Numbered from the stretch's first letter, positions 1 to 6,755 are shown. The stretch: 6,755 bases of DNA from Amylibacter sp. (GCA_027083485.1 JALWOO010000238.1:1-6755), one strand, 5' to 3'. Made by a program: numbers and translations. Notes: generated by a model from the letters alone, not told the origin.

Positions 1-101
1 CCCGAGTTCAGCATTTTTTGTGCAGAAGGGCTTTTTTGGGCGTGGGGGGCGTATTTTCTGGCAGGGTTCCGCGCCTGGGTGGTGGGGTCTGCAAGGATCA
101 T
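1..101 (-). CDS. Possible N-terminal fragment of a divergent gene (weak)
   Basis: On the minus strand an ATG at 101-99 opens a frame of 33 codons that meets no stop before the window edge. The predicted start is MILADPTTQARNPARKYAPH, a basic, Ala/Pro-rich stretch I do not recognise. Third codon positions are fairly rich in C and G, as in real genes nearby, but no convincing Shine-Dalgarno lies ahead of the ATG. If real, it would be transcribed away from the TerC-like gene at 221, and bases 102-220 would be a shared promoter region. An open frame this short is also easily due to chance. Confidence 0.25.
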   Translation of the reverse strand, partial: MILADPTTQARNPARKYAPHAQKSPSAQKMLNS

Positions 102-141
102 AAAACAAACTTGCCCGCGGGCTTTGGCTGATTTATGTCGG

Positions 142-191
142 GGGCGACGATAGCTTGGCTTCGCGTTTCGCCCATGCCCTACGGGGCTTTT
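142..191 (+). promoter_or_regulatory. Structured leader of the TerC-like gene: two consecutive short hairpins
   Basis: GGGCGA (142-147) can pair with TCGCCC (168-173). Immediately after, GCCC (176-179) pairs with GGGC (184-187) around a TACG tetraloop, a very stable loop type when closed by C-G, and TTTT follows (188-191). This is seen directly. Whether the RNA controls the gene at 221 is inference. TerC-type genes are often preceded by the manganese-sensing yybP-ykoY riboswitch, but I do not see its conserved GGGGAGUAG core here. The second hairpin plus T-run resembles a weak attenuator. Confidence 0.3.
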
Positions 192-220
192 GACATCACC
201 GCAGTACGCTTGGAGCAGCA

Positions 221-814
221 ATGCATCACTTTTTGGACATTCTGAAAATCATTATGGCGGATGTGTTTTTGTCCGGAGACAACGCATTGGTAATCGGAAT
301 GGCGGCAGCGGGTTTGCCTGCGGGGTTGCGTAAAAAGGCGATTTTCTGGGGGATGGCTCTTGCTGCGGGTTTGCGGGTGTTTTTCGCGGCAATCGCCAGT
401 TATTTGTTGGCCATTCCGGGCATTCTGTTCATTGGCGGGCTGTTGCTGGCGGTGGTGTGCTGGCGGTTTTATGGCGAGCTAAGAGAACATCATGACGCGC
501 CCACAGAGGAAGCGGCCCAAGGCAACGCCAAGCAACAAACGCTGATTGCGGCGCTGGTGACCATCACCATTGCCGATGTTTCCATGTCGATTGACAACGT
601 GGTCGCCGTGGCGGCCATTGCCCGCGAAAATACCGGTCTGTTGGTGGTGGGGCTGGTTCTTTCCATCGCTTTCATGGCGTTTTTCGCAAATATTATCATG
701 CGGTTAATGACAAGGTTTCGCTGGCTTCCCTGGTTCGGGTTGGTGTTTCTTGTCTATCTCGCCTTTGACATGCTGCACGATGGCTGGCCGGAAATCTGGC
801 ATCTGGTTGGATAG
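221..814 (+). CDS. TerC/YjbE-family integral membrane protein (putative metal transporter)
   Basis: A 197-residue inner-membrane protein of the TerC superfamily, short YjbE-like branch. Members are thought to export or handle metal ions, manganese in the best-studied cases; no substrate can be read here. About six or seven hydrophobic segments are visible (near residues 8-30, 38-60, 63-82, 106-128, 138-162 and 169-188). The family's hallmark appears twice, once per half: D14 with D20-N21, and D119 with D125-N126, each D-x5-DN inside a membrane segment. This agrees with an internal duplication and gives the presumed ion-binding acidic residues. A hydrophilic, acid- and His-containing loop (about 84-105) separates the halves. 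The start at 221 follows TTGGAG with 6 bases between, and the protein begins directly with the first hydrophobic segment, as expected. It lies 57 bases before the FAD oxidoreductase on the same strand; no functional link is evident. Confidence 0.9.
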   Translation: MHHFLDILKIIMADVFLSGDNALVIGMAAAGLPAGLRKKAIFWGMALAAGLRVFFAAIASYLLAIPGILFIGGLLLAVVCWRFYGELREHHDAPTEEAAQGNAKQQTLIAALVTITIADVSMSIDNVVAVAAIARENTGLLVVGLVLSIAFMAFFANIIMRLMTRFRWLPWFGLVFLVYLAFDMLHDGWPEIWHLVG

Positions 815-837
815 GTCTTGTGCTTTTCCCGAAGTTG

Positions 838-863
838 CCCCAGAAAATCCGGGTAACTGGGGA
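838..863 (+). promoter_or_regulatory. Hairpin that contains the Shine-Dalgarno of the FAD oxidoreductase
   Basis: CCCCAG (838-843) is perfectly complementary to CTGGGG (857-862), with a 13-base loop. The right arm holds the only purine-rich ribosome-binding sequence (GGGGA, 859-863) in front of the oxidoreductase. Its distance decides the start: it is only 2 bases from the ATG at 866 but 8 from the ATG at 872, so 872 is preferred. If the stem forms in mRNA it would hide the ribosome site. That effect is inferred, and six G-C-rich pairs could arise by chance. Confidence 0.4.
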
Positions 864-871
864 ATATGGCA

Positions 872-2089
872 ATGACGAAAAACTCTCTTTATCCGGCAGA
901 GCCACAGCGGCAGGTTTATGATGTTGTGGTTGTTGGCGGGGCCATGATCGGGGCCTCTGTGGCCTGGCATTTGGCGCGTAATCCGGATTTTAACGGCACG
1001 GTTCTGGTTGTGGAACGTGACCCCACCTACGTGAATTCCGGAACCGCGCACACCAATAGCTGTGTGCGCCAGCAGTTCACCAATGAAATCAACGTGAAGA
1101 TAAGCCGCTATGCTGCCGAGTTTATCCGCGATTTTCCCGCCCGAATCGGTGATCCGGAGGCCCCGGAAATCCCTTTGCACAGTTTTGGCTATATGTATCT
1201 TGCCGCCAACGATAGCGCGGCAGAGGTTTTGCGGGAAAACCAGCAGGTGCAGGCGGCATGCGGCGCAGCAACGCGGCTTTATTCGCCGGAAGCGTTGGCA
1301 GAGGCTTTCCCGTTTTACCATCTGGATGACATCGTGCTTGGCAGCCACAATCCGGTGGACGAGGGCTATTTCGACGGCAACACGATCTTTGACTGGTGGC
1401 GGCGCAAGGCGCGCCAGTTGGGGGTGGAGTTTATCAATAACACAGTGGTGTCGATGGCGCGCGCAGGAGGGCGGGTGCAGACAATAACGCTCGCCAGCGG
1501 GCAGAAGATAGCGGTTGGTTCTGTGGTTAACGCTTCAGGGACACGTGCGGCGGAGACGGCGCGAATGGCAGGGCTGGATCTGCCGGTAGAGCCGCGAAAG
1601 CGCTATACATTTGTGTTTGAGGCGCAAGACCCGCTGCCCTGTGATCTGCCCCTGACCGTGGACCCAAGCGGGGTGCATGTGCGCACTGACGGGCGGTATT
1701 ATATGGCCGGCTGTCCCCCCGCAGGGCCGGATCTGGCGGTGGATCCGGATGACTTCACGCAGGATTTCACCCTTTGGGAGGAAAAAGTCTGGCCCGCGAT
1801 TGCCCACCGCATCCCCCAATTTCAGGCGTTGAAACTGATTCAGTCATGGGCAGGGAATTACGCCTATAACACGCTGGATCAGAATGCGATTGTTGGACCC
1901 CATCCCGAGGTGCCGAATTTCCTGTTTGTGAACGGGTTTTCAGGCCACGGGTTTCAGCAGGCACCGGCCATGGGGCGCGCCATCAGCGAATGGCTGGCTT
2001 ACGGGGCATTCCGGACGCTGGATTTATCCGCATTTAGCGTGCAGCGCATTCTGGATGGTCAGCCATTGCTGGAAAAGTCGGTGATTTAG
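872..2089 (+). CDS. FOXRED1-like FAD-dependent oxidoreductase (DAO/sarcosine oxidase fold)
   Basis: A 405-residue cytosolic flavoprotein of the DAO superfamily (glycine/sarcosine/D-amino-acid oxidases). An N-terminal Rossmann strand carries the FAD dinucleotide motif GGAMIG (22-27), the middle Gly of GxGxxG being Ala, with the ribose-binding acid E48 in VVERD. Several blocks match what I remember of mitochondrial FOXRED1: QQF near the N-terminus, PVEPRKRY (238-245), EKVWP, SWAGNYAYNTLDQN (325-338), VGPHP, GFSGHGFQQAP (ending at 365) and a hydrophobic extreme C-terminus. FOXRED1 is a complex I assembly factor; bacterial relatives are usually annotated only as oxidoreductases. The region that carries the FAD-linking Cys in monomeric sarcosine oxidase has no Cys, so FAD is probably non-covalent. 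No signal peptide is seen. ATG 866 is an alternative start adding two residues. The same-strand TRAP operon downstream suggests oxidation of an imported amine or amino acid, but this is guesswork. Confidence 0.88.
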   Translation: MTKNSLYPAEPQRQVYDVVVVGGAMIGASVAWHLARNPDFNGTVLVVERDPTYVNSGTAHTNSCVRQQFTNEINVKISRYAAEFIRDFPARIGDPEAPEIPLHSFGYMYLAANDSAAEVLRENQQVQAACGAATRLYSPEALAEAFPFYHLDDIVLGSHNPVDEGYFDGNTIFDWWRRKARQLGVEFINNTVVSMARAGGRVQTITLASGQKIAVGSVVNASGTRAAETARMAGLDLPVEPRKRYTFVFEAQDPLPCDLPLTVDPSGVHVRTDGRYYMAGCPPAGPDLAVDPDDFTQDFTLWEEKVWPAIAHRIPQFQALKLIQSWAGNYAYNTLDQNAIVGPHPEVPNFLFVNGFSGHGFQQAPAMGRAISEWLAYGAFRTLDLSAFSVQRILDGQPLLEKSVI

Positions 2090-2123
2090 GACCGGAATCA
2101 TCGCGATAAATGCGGTGGAGAAT

Positions 2124-2155
2124 TCAACTATGAAATAGTTGACCGACTGGTCGGT
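2124..2155. promoter_or_regulatory. Adjacent dyads, probable operator of the TRAP operon
   Basis: TCAACTAT (2124-2131) and ATAGTTGA (2135-2142) form a perfect 8-bp inverted repeat with a 3-base centre. Overlapping it by one base, ACCGAC (2142-2147) and GTCGGT (2150-2155) form a perfect 6-bp inverted repeat with a 2-base centre. GACC (2141-2144) and GGTC (2149-2152) give a third, shifted symmetry. Compact dyads of ACCGAC/GTCGGT type are typical of TetR-family operators, and TTGACC...TGGTC partly resembles the RutR site. The second dyad lies within the spacer of the promoter proposed at 2139-2167, a classic repressor position. The regulator is not in this window. Confidence 0.5.
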
Positions 2156-2167
2156 TTATATTATAGC
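2139..2167 (+). promoter_or_regulatory. Candidate sigma-70-type promoter for the TRAP operon
   Basis: TTGACC (2139-2144, five of six consensus bases) and TATAGC (2162-2167, four of six) are separated by 17 bases, the ideal spacing. It sits in the most AT-rich part of the region upstream of dctP and would give a leader of about 155 bases. This is pattern matching only; alternative -10 elements one repeat unit downstream (TATAGG, 2175-2180) are possible. Confidence 0.45.
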
Positions 2168-2186
2168 AATAAATTATAGGGATAAA
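2161..2186 (+). repeat. Tandem 13-bp direct repeat at the promoter -10 region
   Basis: TTATAGCAATAAA (2161-2173) is followed directly by TTATAGGGATAAA (2174-2186), identical at 11 of 13 positions. Each copy contains a TATAG -10-like hexamer, so the repeat may double the -10 element or offer two same-face protein sites slightly more than one helical turn apart. Low complexity of the AT-rich stretch could also explain it. Confidence 0.45.
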
Positions 2187-2217
2187 ATATATCCCGAATC
2201 CGGGGGAGGCCTCGGGA
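2179..2217 (+). promoter_or_regulatory. Alternative hairpins in the dctP 5' leader
   Basis: GGGATA (2179-2184) pairs perfectly with TATCCC (2190-2195), loop of 5. The same CCC run can instead pair downstream: TCCCGA (2192-2197) with TCGGGA (2212-2217), or CCCG (2193-2196) with CGGG (2201-2204). These structures are mutually exclusive, as in attenuators. A purine run GGGGGAGG (2202-2209) looks like a ribosome site but no start codon follows at a usable distance. Function is unproven. Confidence 0.3.
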
Positions 2218-2235
2218 AACAACGCGCACCATATT

Positions 2236-2249
2236 GTTGCAAATGCAAC
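2236..2249. promoter_or_regulatory. 14-bp dyad GTTGCA-AA-TGCAAC
   Basis: GTTGCA (2236-2241) and TGCAAC (2244-2249) are perfect reverse complements around AA. The form, 6-bp arms with a 2-base centre, fits a dimeric helix-turn-helix regulator, and it lies about 80 bases before the dctP start, downstream of the proposed promoter, where it could act as a roadblock or serve a second promoter. I cannot name the protein. Confidence 0.4.
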
Positions 2250-2328
2250 TAAATCGTGCTAATTGTGAATTCTTAATGGCCGGGATGCTGTTTGTGCCCT
2301 TGGTTTTATGTTTCAGGGAGGAAACTAC

Positions 2329-3348
2329 ATGAATAAAATGTTAACACTGGCGGCATCGGCTGCGATTGCCGCGCTGACAACAACGGCTGCTTTTGCCGCT
2401 GAGATTACCTTGACTGTGTCAAGCTGGACGCCGCCGACCCACGGGATCAATGCGATCATGTGGCCAAATCTGATCAAGATGATGGAAGAAGCCACTGACG
2501 GCAAAGTGACCGCCGAAGTAAAGCTCGGTCTGGCACCGCCACCGGCACAAATGGATCTGGTTATGGACGGCGCGGCCGATATGACCATCATTTTTCACGG
2601 CTATCAGCCTGGCCGTTTTGTCGGCACCAAGCTGATCGAATTGCCCGGTTATGAAGGCAACGCAGAGGCGGCTTCGGTTGCTTACTGGGCTGTTTATGAG
2701 AAATATCTGGCAGCCATGAACGAACATCGCGGTGTCAAGGTTGTCGCGCTGATGACCCACGGCCCCGGCGTGATCCATTCCAACAAGGAAGTGAAAACAC
2801 TGGCCGACCTGAAAGGGCTGAAAACCCGTCTTGGCGGTGGTGTTTCCGGTGATGTGGGCGCGGAACTGGGCCTGATCGGTATTCGTGTTCCTGCGCCGAA
2901 AGTGTATGAAACGCTGGCTTCCGGTGCAGCCGATGCGGTGGCCATGCCATTTGAAGGCCGCAAGGGTTTCAAGCTGACCGAAGTTGCAAAAAACGTGCTT
3001 GAAATGCCCGGCGGTTTTTATCGCGGCTCTTTTGCGATCCTGATGAGCCAGGAAAAATTCGACAGCCTGCCTGCCGATGTTCAAAAAGCTCTGGATGAAA
3101 AAGTATTCGGCGCACCTGCCTCGAAAATGCTCGGTGCCGCATGGGATACCATCGACGACATCGGCCGCAAAGCCACAATGGATGCTGCCGACAACACCAT
3201 CACCATGGCGTCCGAAGCAGACCAGAAAGCATTTGCTGTAATTGCAGAAAAAGTCAAAGCCAAGGTTCTTAGCGAGCTGAAAGCCAAAGGCGTAGATGCG
3301 GATGCGGCTTATGCAATGGTAAAGGCTGAAATGGCAGCTGCGAAATAA
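2329..3348 (+). CDS. dctP: TRAP transporter periplasmic solute-binding protein, DctP family
   Basis: A 339-residue periplasmic receptor that captures the solute and delivers it to the DctQM membrane complex encoded next. The N-terminus is a clear Sec signal peptide: basic MNK, an Ala/Leu/Thr core and AAFA-AE, with cleavage likely after A23. The mature protein shows the DctP layout, including the region LADLKGLKTRLGG with R167, matching the conserved arginine that in most family members salt-bridges a substrate carboxylate. An acid or amino-acid-like ligand is therefore plausible but not established. The C-terminal part is an Ala/Lys-rich helical region ending in AAAK. The start at 2329 is set by a strong Shine-Dalgarno, AGGGAGGAAA (2315-2324), four bases ahead; an in-frame ATG at 2308 would place this ribosome site inside the gene and spoil the signal peptide. 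The symbol is used in the family sense only. Confidence 0.93.
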   Translation: MNKMLTLAASAAIAALTTTAAFAAEITLTVSSWTPPTHGINAIMWPNLIKMMEEATDGKVTAEVKLGLAPPPAQMDLVMDGAADMTIIFHGYQPGRFVGTKLIELPGYEGNAEAASVAYWAVYEKYLAAMNEHRGVKVVALMTHGPGVIHSNKEVKTLADLKGLKTRLGGGVSGDVGAELGLIGIRVPAPKVYETLASGAADAVAMPFEGRKGFKLTEVAKNVLEMPGGFYRGSFAILMSQEKFDSLPADVQKALDEKVFGAPASKMLGAAWDTIDDIGRKATMDAADNTITMASEADQKAFAVIAEKVKAKVLSELKAKGVDADAAYAMVKAEMAAAK

Positions 3349-3375
3349 AGCGACTTTTAAACTGAAACGATCAAT

Positions 3376-3403
3376 CGGCGCGGTCATAGCCCGCGCCGGT
3401 TTT
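3376..3403 (+). terminator. Intercistronic hairpin between dctP and dctQ (partial terminator or mRNA stabiliser)
   Basis: CGGCGCGG (3376-3383) pairs perfectly with CCGCGCCG (3391-3398), loop of 7, followed by GTTTT (3399-3403). It is a strong GC stem with a short T-run, 28 bases after the dctP stop and just before the dctQ ribosome site. Such elements after binding-protein genes usually allow more receptor than permease to be made, by partial termination or by protecting the upstream mRNA end. The role here is inferred from position and shape. Confidence 0.6.
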
Positions 3404-3428
3404 GTGAAAAGGGGAGGTATACGCCAGC

Positions 3429-3914
3429 ATGGTATTTTTTCGAACTTTGGCCAGAATTCCGGTGCTGATGGCATCCTTGGCGTTGTTTACGCTGATGGTG
3501 ATGACATTCAGTGACGTAATTATGCGCTCTGCCTTCAACGCGCCGATCGAGGCGGCAACCGAACTCACCCGAATGTTGATGGCGATCATGGTCTTTTCCG
3601 TGATGCCGGTGATGTCCGCGCGGGGCGAACATATCGCTGTAGATTTGCTGGACGGATTGTTTACCAATCCCGTTGTGGCGCGAATCAAAGATGCGCTGGT
3701 CTATCTGGCCTGCGGTGCGATGCTGTTTTTGCCCGCCGAACGGGTGATGGTCTTGGCGGAACGCGCCCGCAGTTATGGTGATGTGACCGAATATCTGGCG
3801 ATCCCGCAATTCTATATCGGCTGGTTTATCGCCATCATGGCCTTTGTCACCGCTGTTATGCTGATCCTTCGTGGGTTGGCTGCTCTTTTTGCCCCTAAAT
3901 TGCTGGAATCCTGA
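3429..3914 (+). CDS. dctQ: TRAP transporter small permease subunit, DctQ family
   Basis: A 161-residue inner-membrane protein that pairs with the large DctM subunit. Four hydrophobic segments are visible (about residues 10-30, 47-64, 86-106 and 129-152), the standard DctQ topology. Family signatures include the SDVIMR stretch after the first segment, the following PIEAATELTRM, and GEHIAVDLL after the second. Length is normal for the family. The start at 3429 follows GGGGAGG (3411-3417) by 11 bases, a slightly long gap, but no closer in-frame start exists. The stop is separated from the dctM start by a single base, so the two are almost certainly co-translated. The substrate cannot be predicted from this subunit. 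Confidence 0.9.
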   Translation: MVFFRTLARIPVLMASLALFTLMVMTFSDVIMRSAFNAPIEAATELTRMLMAIMVFSVMPVMSARGEHIAVDLLDGLFTNPVVARIKDALVYLACGAMLFLPAERVMVLAERARSYGDVTEYLAIPQFYIGWFIAIMAFVTAVMLILRGLAALFAPKLLES

Positions 3915-3915
3915 T

Positions 3916-5232
3916 ATGACTGAATCCTTGATTGGCTTTGCCATTGTTATGGTACTGGTACTGCTTCGCATGCCGATTGCCTTTGCCATGGGGCTGGTGG
4001 GTATGGTCGGCTATATGTACGAGACAAGCTATCGCGGCGCGATCTCTATGGTGTCGCGTTTGATTATCGACACGGCACAGGATTACGGCTTGAGCGTGGT
4101 GCCCCTGTTTATTCTGATGGGGCTATTTGTGAACAAAGGCGGCATTAGCCGTGAGTTATACCGCGTTTCCTACGCATTCCTTGGACATTTGCGAGGTGGG
4201 CTTGCAATGGCAACAATTCTGGCCTGTGGTGGATTCGCTGCGATTTGCGGCTCCTCTCTGGCAACAGCGGCAACCATGTCCAAGGTGGCGATGCCACAAA
4301 TGCGCAAATACGGCTATGCCGACAGCCTGTCGACAGCATCTATAGCGGCTGGTGGTACGCTGGGCATCCTGATCCCGCCGTCGGTTATTCTGGTCATTTA
4401 TGGCCTGCTGACAGAAACCTCGATCGGCAAGCTGTTCATGGCGGGGATCATCCCCGGGGTCATGGGCATTTTCTTTTACATGCTTGCGGTCCGCTATACC
4501 GTGGCGCGGGATCCCAAGGCCGGCCCCGCTGGCGAACGCACCCCCTGGAGCGGTCGTATCGCGGCCCTGCGTCAGGTCTGGGCGGTGTTGTTACTGTTCA
4601 CTCTGGTGATTGGCGGGCTTTACGGTATCCTCGATGTCTGGCCAATCCACCTTGCATTTTCCCCGACCGAAGCCGCAGGCATGGGCGCGATGGGCGCATT
4701 TCTGATTGCCTTGGCGCGGGGCAACCTGACAGTTCCGGATGTGCTGGAAGTGTTGAAAGAAACCACCTTTACCACGGCGTCATTGTTCAGCGTGCTGATC
4801 GGTGCCTGGATTTTTTCCAATTTCGTCAACTATGCGGGCCTGCCCGATGCATTGCTGGGGGCCGTCACCTATTATTCGGTGTCTCCCTATGTCGTACTGG
4901 GCATGATTGTGCTGATCTATATCGCGCTTGGCTGTATCTTCGAGAGCCTCTCCATGTTGCTTTTGACGGTGCCGATCTTTTTCCCGCTGGTCCGGGATCT
5001 GGGTTTCGATCCGGTGTGGTTCGGTATTATTGTTGTGGTGGTCACAGAAATCAGCCTGATCACCCCGCCTGTGGGTCTGAATGTGTTCATTCTCAAGGGG
5101 GTTGTCGGAGATGTCACTACGGGTACGATTTTCCGAGGCGTAACCCCGTTCTGGATCGCCGATATCATCCGGCTGGCGCTGTTGCTGGCGATCCCCACGA
5201 TCGCGCTGTATCTGCCCAATCAGATGGGATGA
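3916..5232 (+). CDS. dctM: TRAP transporter large permease subunit, DctM family
   Basis: A 438-residue polytopic inner-membrane protein, the ion-coupled transport channel of the TRAP system and a member of the ion-transporter superfamily. The whole length is made of hydrophobic segments, consistent with the roughly 11-13 spans expected. Conserved blocks are easy to see: RMPIAFAMGLVG at the N-terminus, CGSSLATAATMSKVAMPQM starting at C111, GGTLGILIPPS with IPPS at 153-156, and near the C-terminus TEISLITPPVGLNVFILKG, the second PP-V-G-N signature. These Ser/Thr/Gly-rich hairpins form the sodium and substrate sites in known structures. Start 3916 was chosen because it lies one base after the dctQ stop with GGA 8 bases upstream; a GTG at 3871 inside dctQ would add 15 residues unlike the family start. 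The stop is followed by a strong terminator, so this is the last gene of the operon. Confidence 0.94.
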   Translation: MTESLIGFAIVMVLVLLRMPIAFAMGLVGMVGYMYETSYRGAISMVSRLIIDTAQDYGLSVVPLFILMGLFVNKGGISRELYRVSYAFLGHLRGGLAMATILACGGFAAICGSSLATAATMSKVAMPQMRKYGYADSLSTASIAAGGTLGILIPPSVILVIYGLLTETSIGKLFMAGIIPGVMGIFFYMLAVRYTVARDPKAGPAGERTPWSGRIAALRQVWAVLLLFTLVIGGLYGILDVWPIHLAFSPTEAAGMGAMGAFLIALARGNLTVPDVLEVLKETTFTTASLFSVLIGAWIFSNFVNYAGLPDALLGAVTYYSVSPYVVLGMIVLIYIALGCIFESLSMLLLTVPIFFPLVRDLGFDPVWFGIIVVVVTEISLITPPVGLNVFILKGVVGDVTTGTIFRGVTPFWIADIIRLALLLAIPTIALYLPNQMG

Positions 5233-5235
5233 GCT

Positions 5236-5318
5236 ATTTCGAATTCGCAATAAATATCCCCGCCGGAGGCATAAGAGTTTTAATGCCTCCGGCGGGGATA
5301 TTTGGACGAATTCGAAAT
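5236..5318. terminator. Large two-stage stem-loop, bidirectional terminator between dctM and carB
   Basis: The inner stem is a perfect 21-bp inverted repeat (5252-5272 with 5283-5303) around a 10-base loop. It reads ATGCCTCCGGCGGGGATATTT on the right arm, counting 21 bases from 5283. An outer perfect 12-bp stem, ATTTCGAATTCG (5236-5247) with CGAATTCGAAAT (5307-5318), encloses it with only 4 and 3 unpaired bases between the stems. Genes converge here (stops at 5232 and 5331), and the A/T-rich ends of the inner stem supply a T-rich tail in either direction. The GCCTCCGGCGGG core is, from memory, a frequent intergenic terminator in Rhodobacteraceae. Confidence 0.85.
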
Positions 5319-5330
5319 TGTAAACAGCGT

Positions 5331-6755
<1,425 letters not shown>

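Noticed and set aside
113..122. Perfect 10-bp palindrome GCCCGCGGGC
   Set aside because: Flanks are not complementary, there is no T-run, and short GC palindromes are common in such genomes.
100..220. yybP-ykoY manganese riboswitch upstream of the TerC-like gene
   Set aside because: The conserved GGGGAGUAG and matching loop sequence are not visible; kept only as a structured leader.
2100..2107. ATCGCGAT palindrome just after the oxidoreductase stop
   Set aside because: Eight-base palindromes are frequent by chance, and it has no T-run to act as a terminator.
2202..2225. Strong Shine-Dalgarno-like GGGGGAGG that might start a small gene
   Set aside because: No ATG, GTG or TTG lies at a workable distance after it.
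2243..2332. 29-codon frame starting MQLNRANCEF whose TGA overlaps the dctP ATG (ATGA), like a coupled leader peptide
   Set aside because: It has no ribosome site (a dyad occupies that place), uses AT-rich codons unlike the neighbours, and dctP has its own strong Shine-Dalgarno. A frame this short is expected by chance.
2419..3474. Long minus-strand open frame opposite dctP (about 350 codons)
   Set aside because: It is antisense to a gene with a signal peptide and clear family motifs. The translation is rich in His, Arg, Phe and Cys and resembles no family I know.

Overview
The window looks like a chromosomal segment of an alphaproteobacterium, most likely Rhodobacterales/Rhodobacteraceae. 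Three things point there: a complete TRAP transporter of the DctP/DctQ/DctM type, a FOXRED1-like FAD oxidoreductase, and a long intergenic hairpin whose arm carries the CCTCCGGCGGGG-ATATTT motif that I recall as common between roseobacter-type genes. The last point is from memory, not a search. No mobile element, CRISPR array, tRNA or rRNA was seen.

Layout. Bases 1-220 hold a G-rich leader with two short hairpins and possibly the start of a divergent gene on the minus strand (weak). A TerC/YjbE-type membrane protein lies at 221-814. Fifty-odd bases later comes a FOXRED1-like FAD oxidoreductase (872-2089), whose Shine-Dalgarno sits in a small hairpin. Next is a 239-base, AT-rich intergenic region dense in dyads and one tandem repeat; it reads as a regulated promoter. 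It leads into the TRAP operon: periplasmic solute-binding protein (2329-3348), an intercistronic hairpin, the small membrane subunit (3429-3914) and the large permease (3916-5232). A perfect 21-bp stem-loop with a further 12-bp outer stem separates this operon from the convergent carB gene on the minus strand (5331 to the window end, truncated at its 5' end).

How the genes may work together. The TRAP proteins form one sodium- or proton-coupled importer of an organic acid or similar solute; the substrate cannot be read from the sequence. The FAD enzyme belongs to the glycine/sarcosine/D-amino-acid oxidase fold family and lies just upstream on the same strand. It could oxidise an imported amine or amino acid, or act as a respiratory-complex assembly factor like its mitochondrial relative. 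The link is positional only. The TerC-like gene and carB look like unrelated neighbours. I found no clearly undescribed system. The best leads are the dctP control region and the FOXRED1-like/TRAP pairing.
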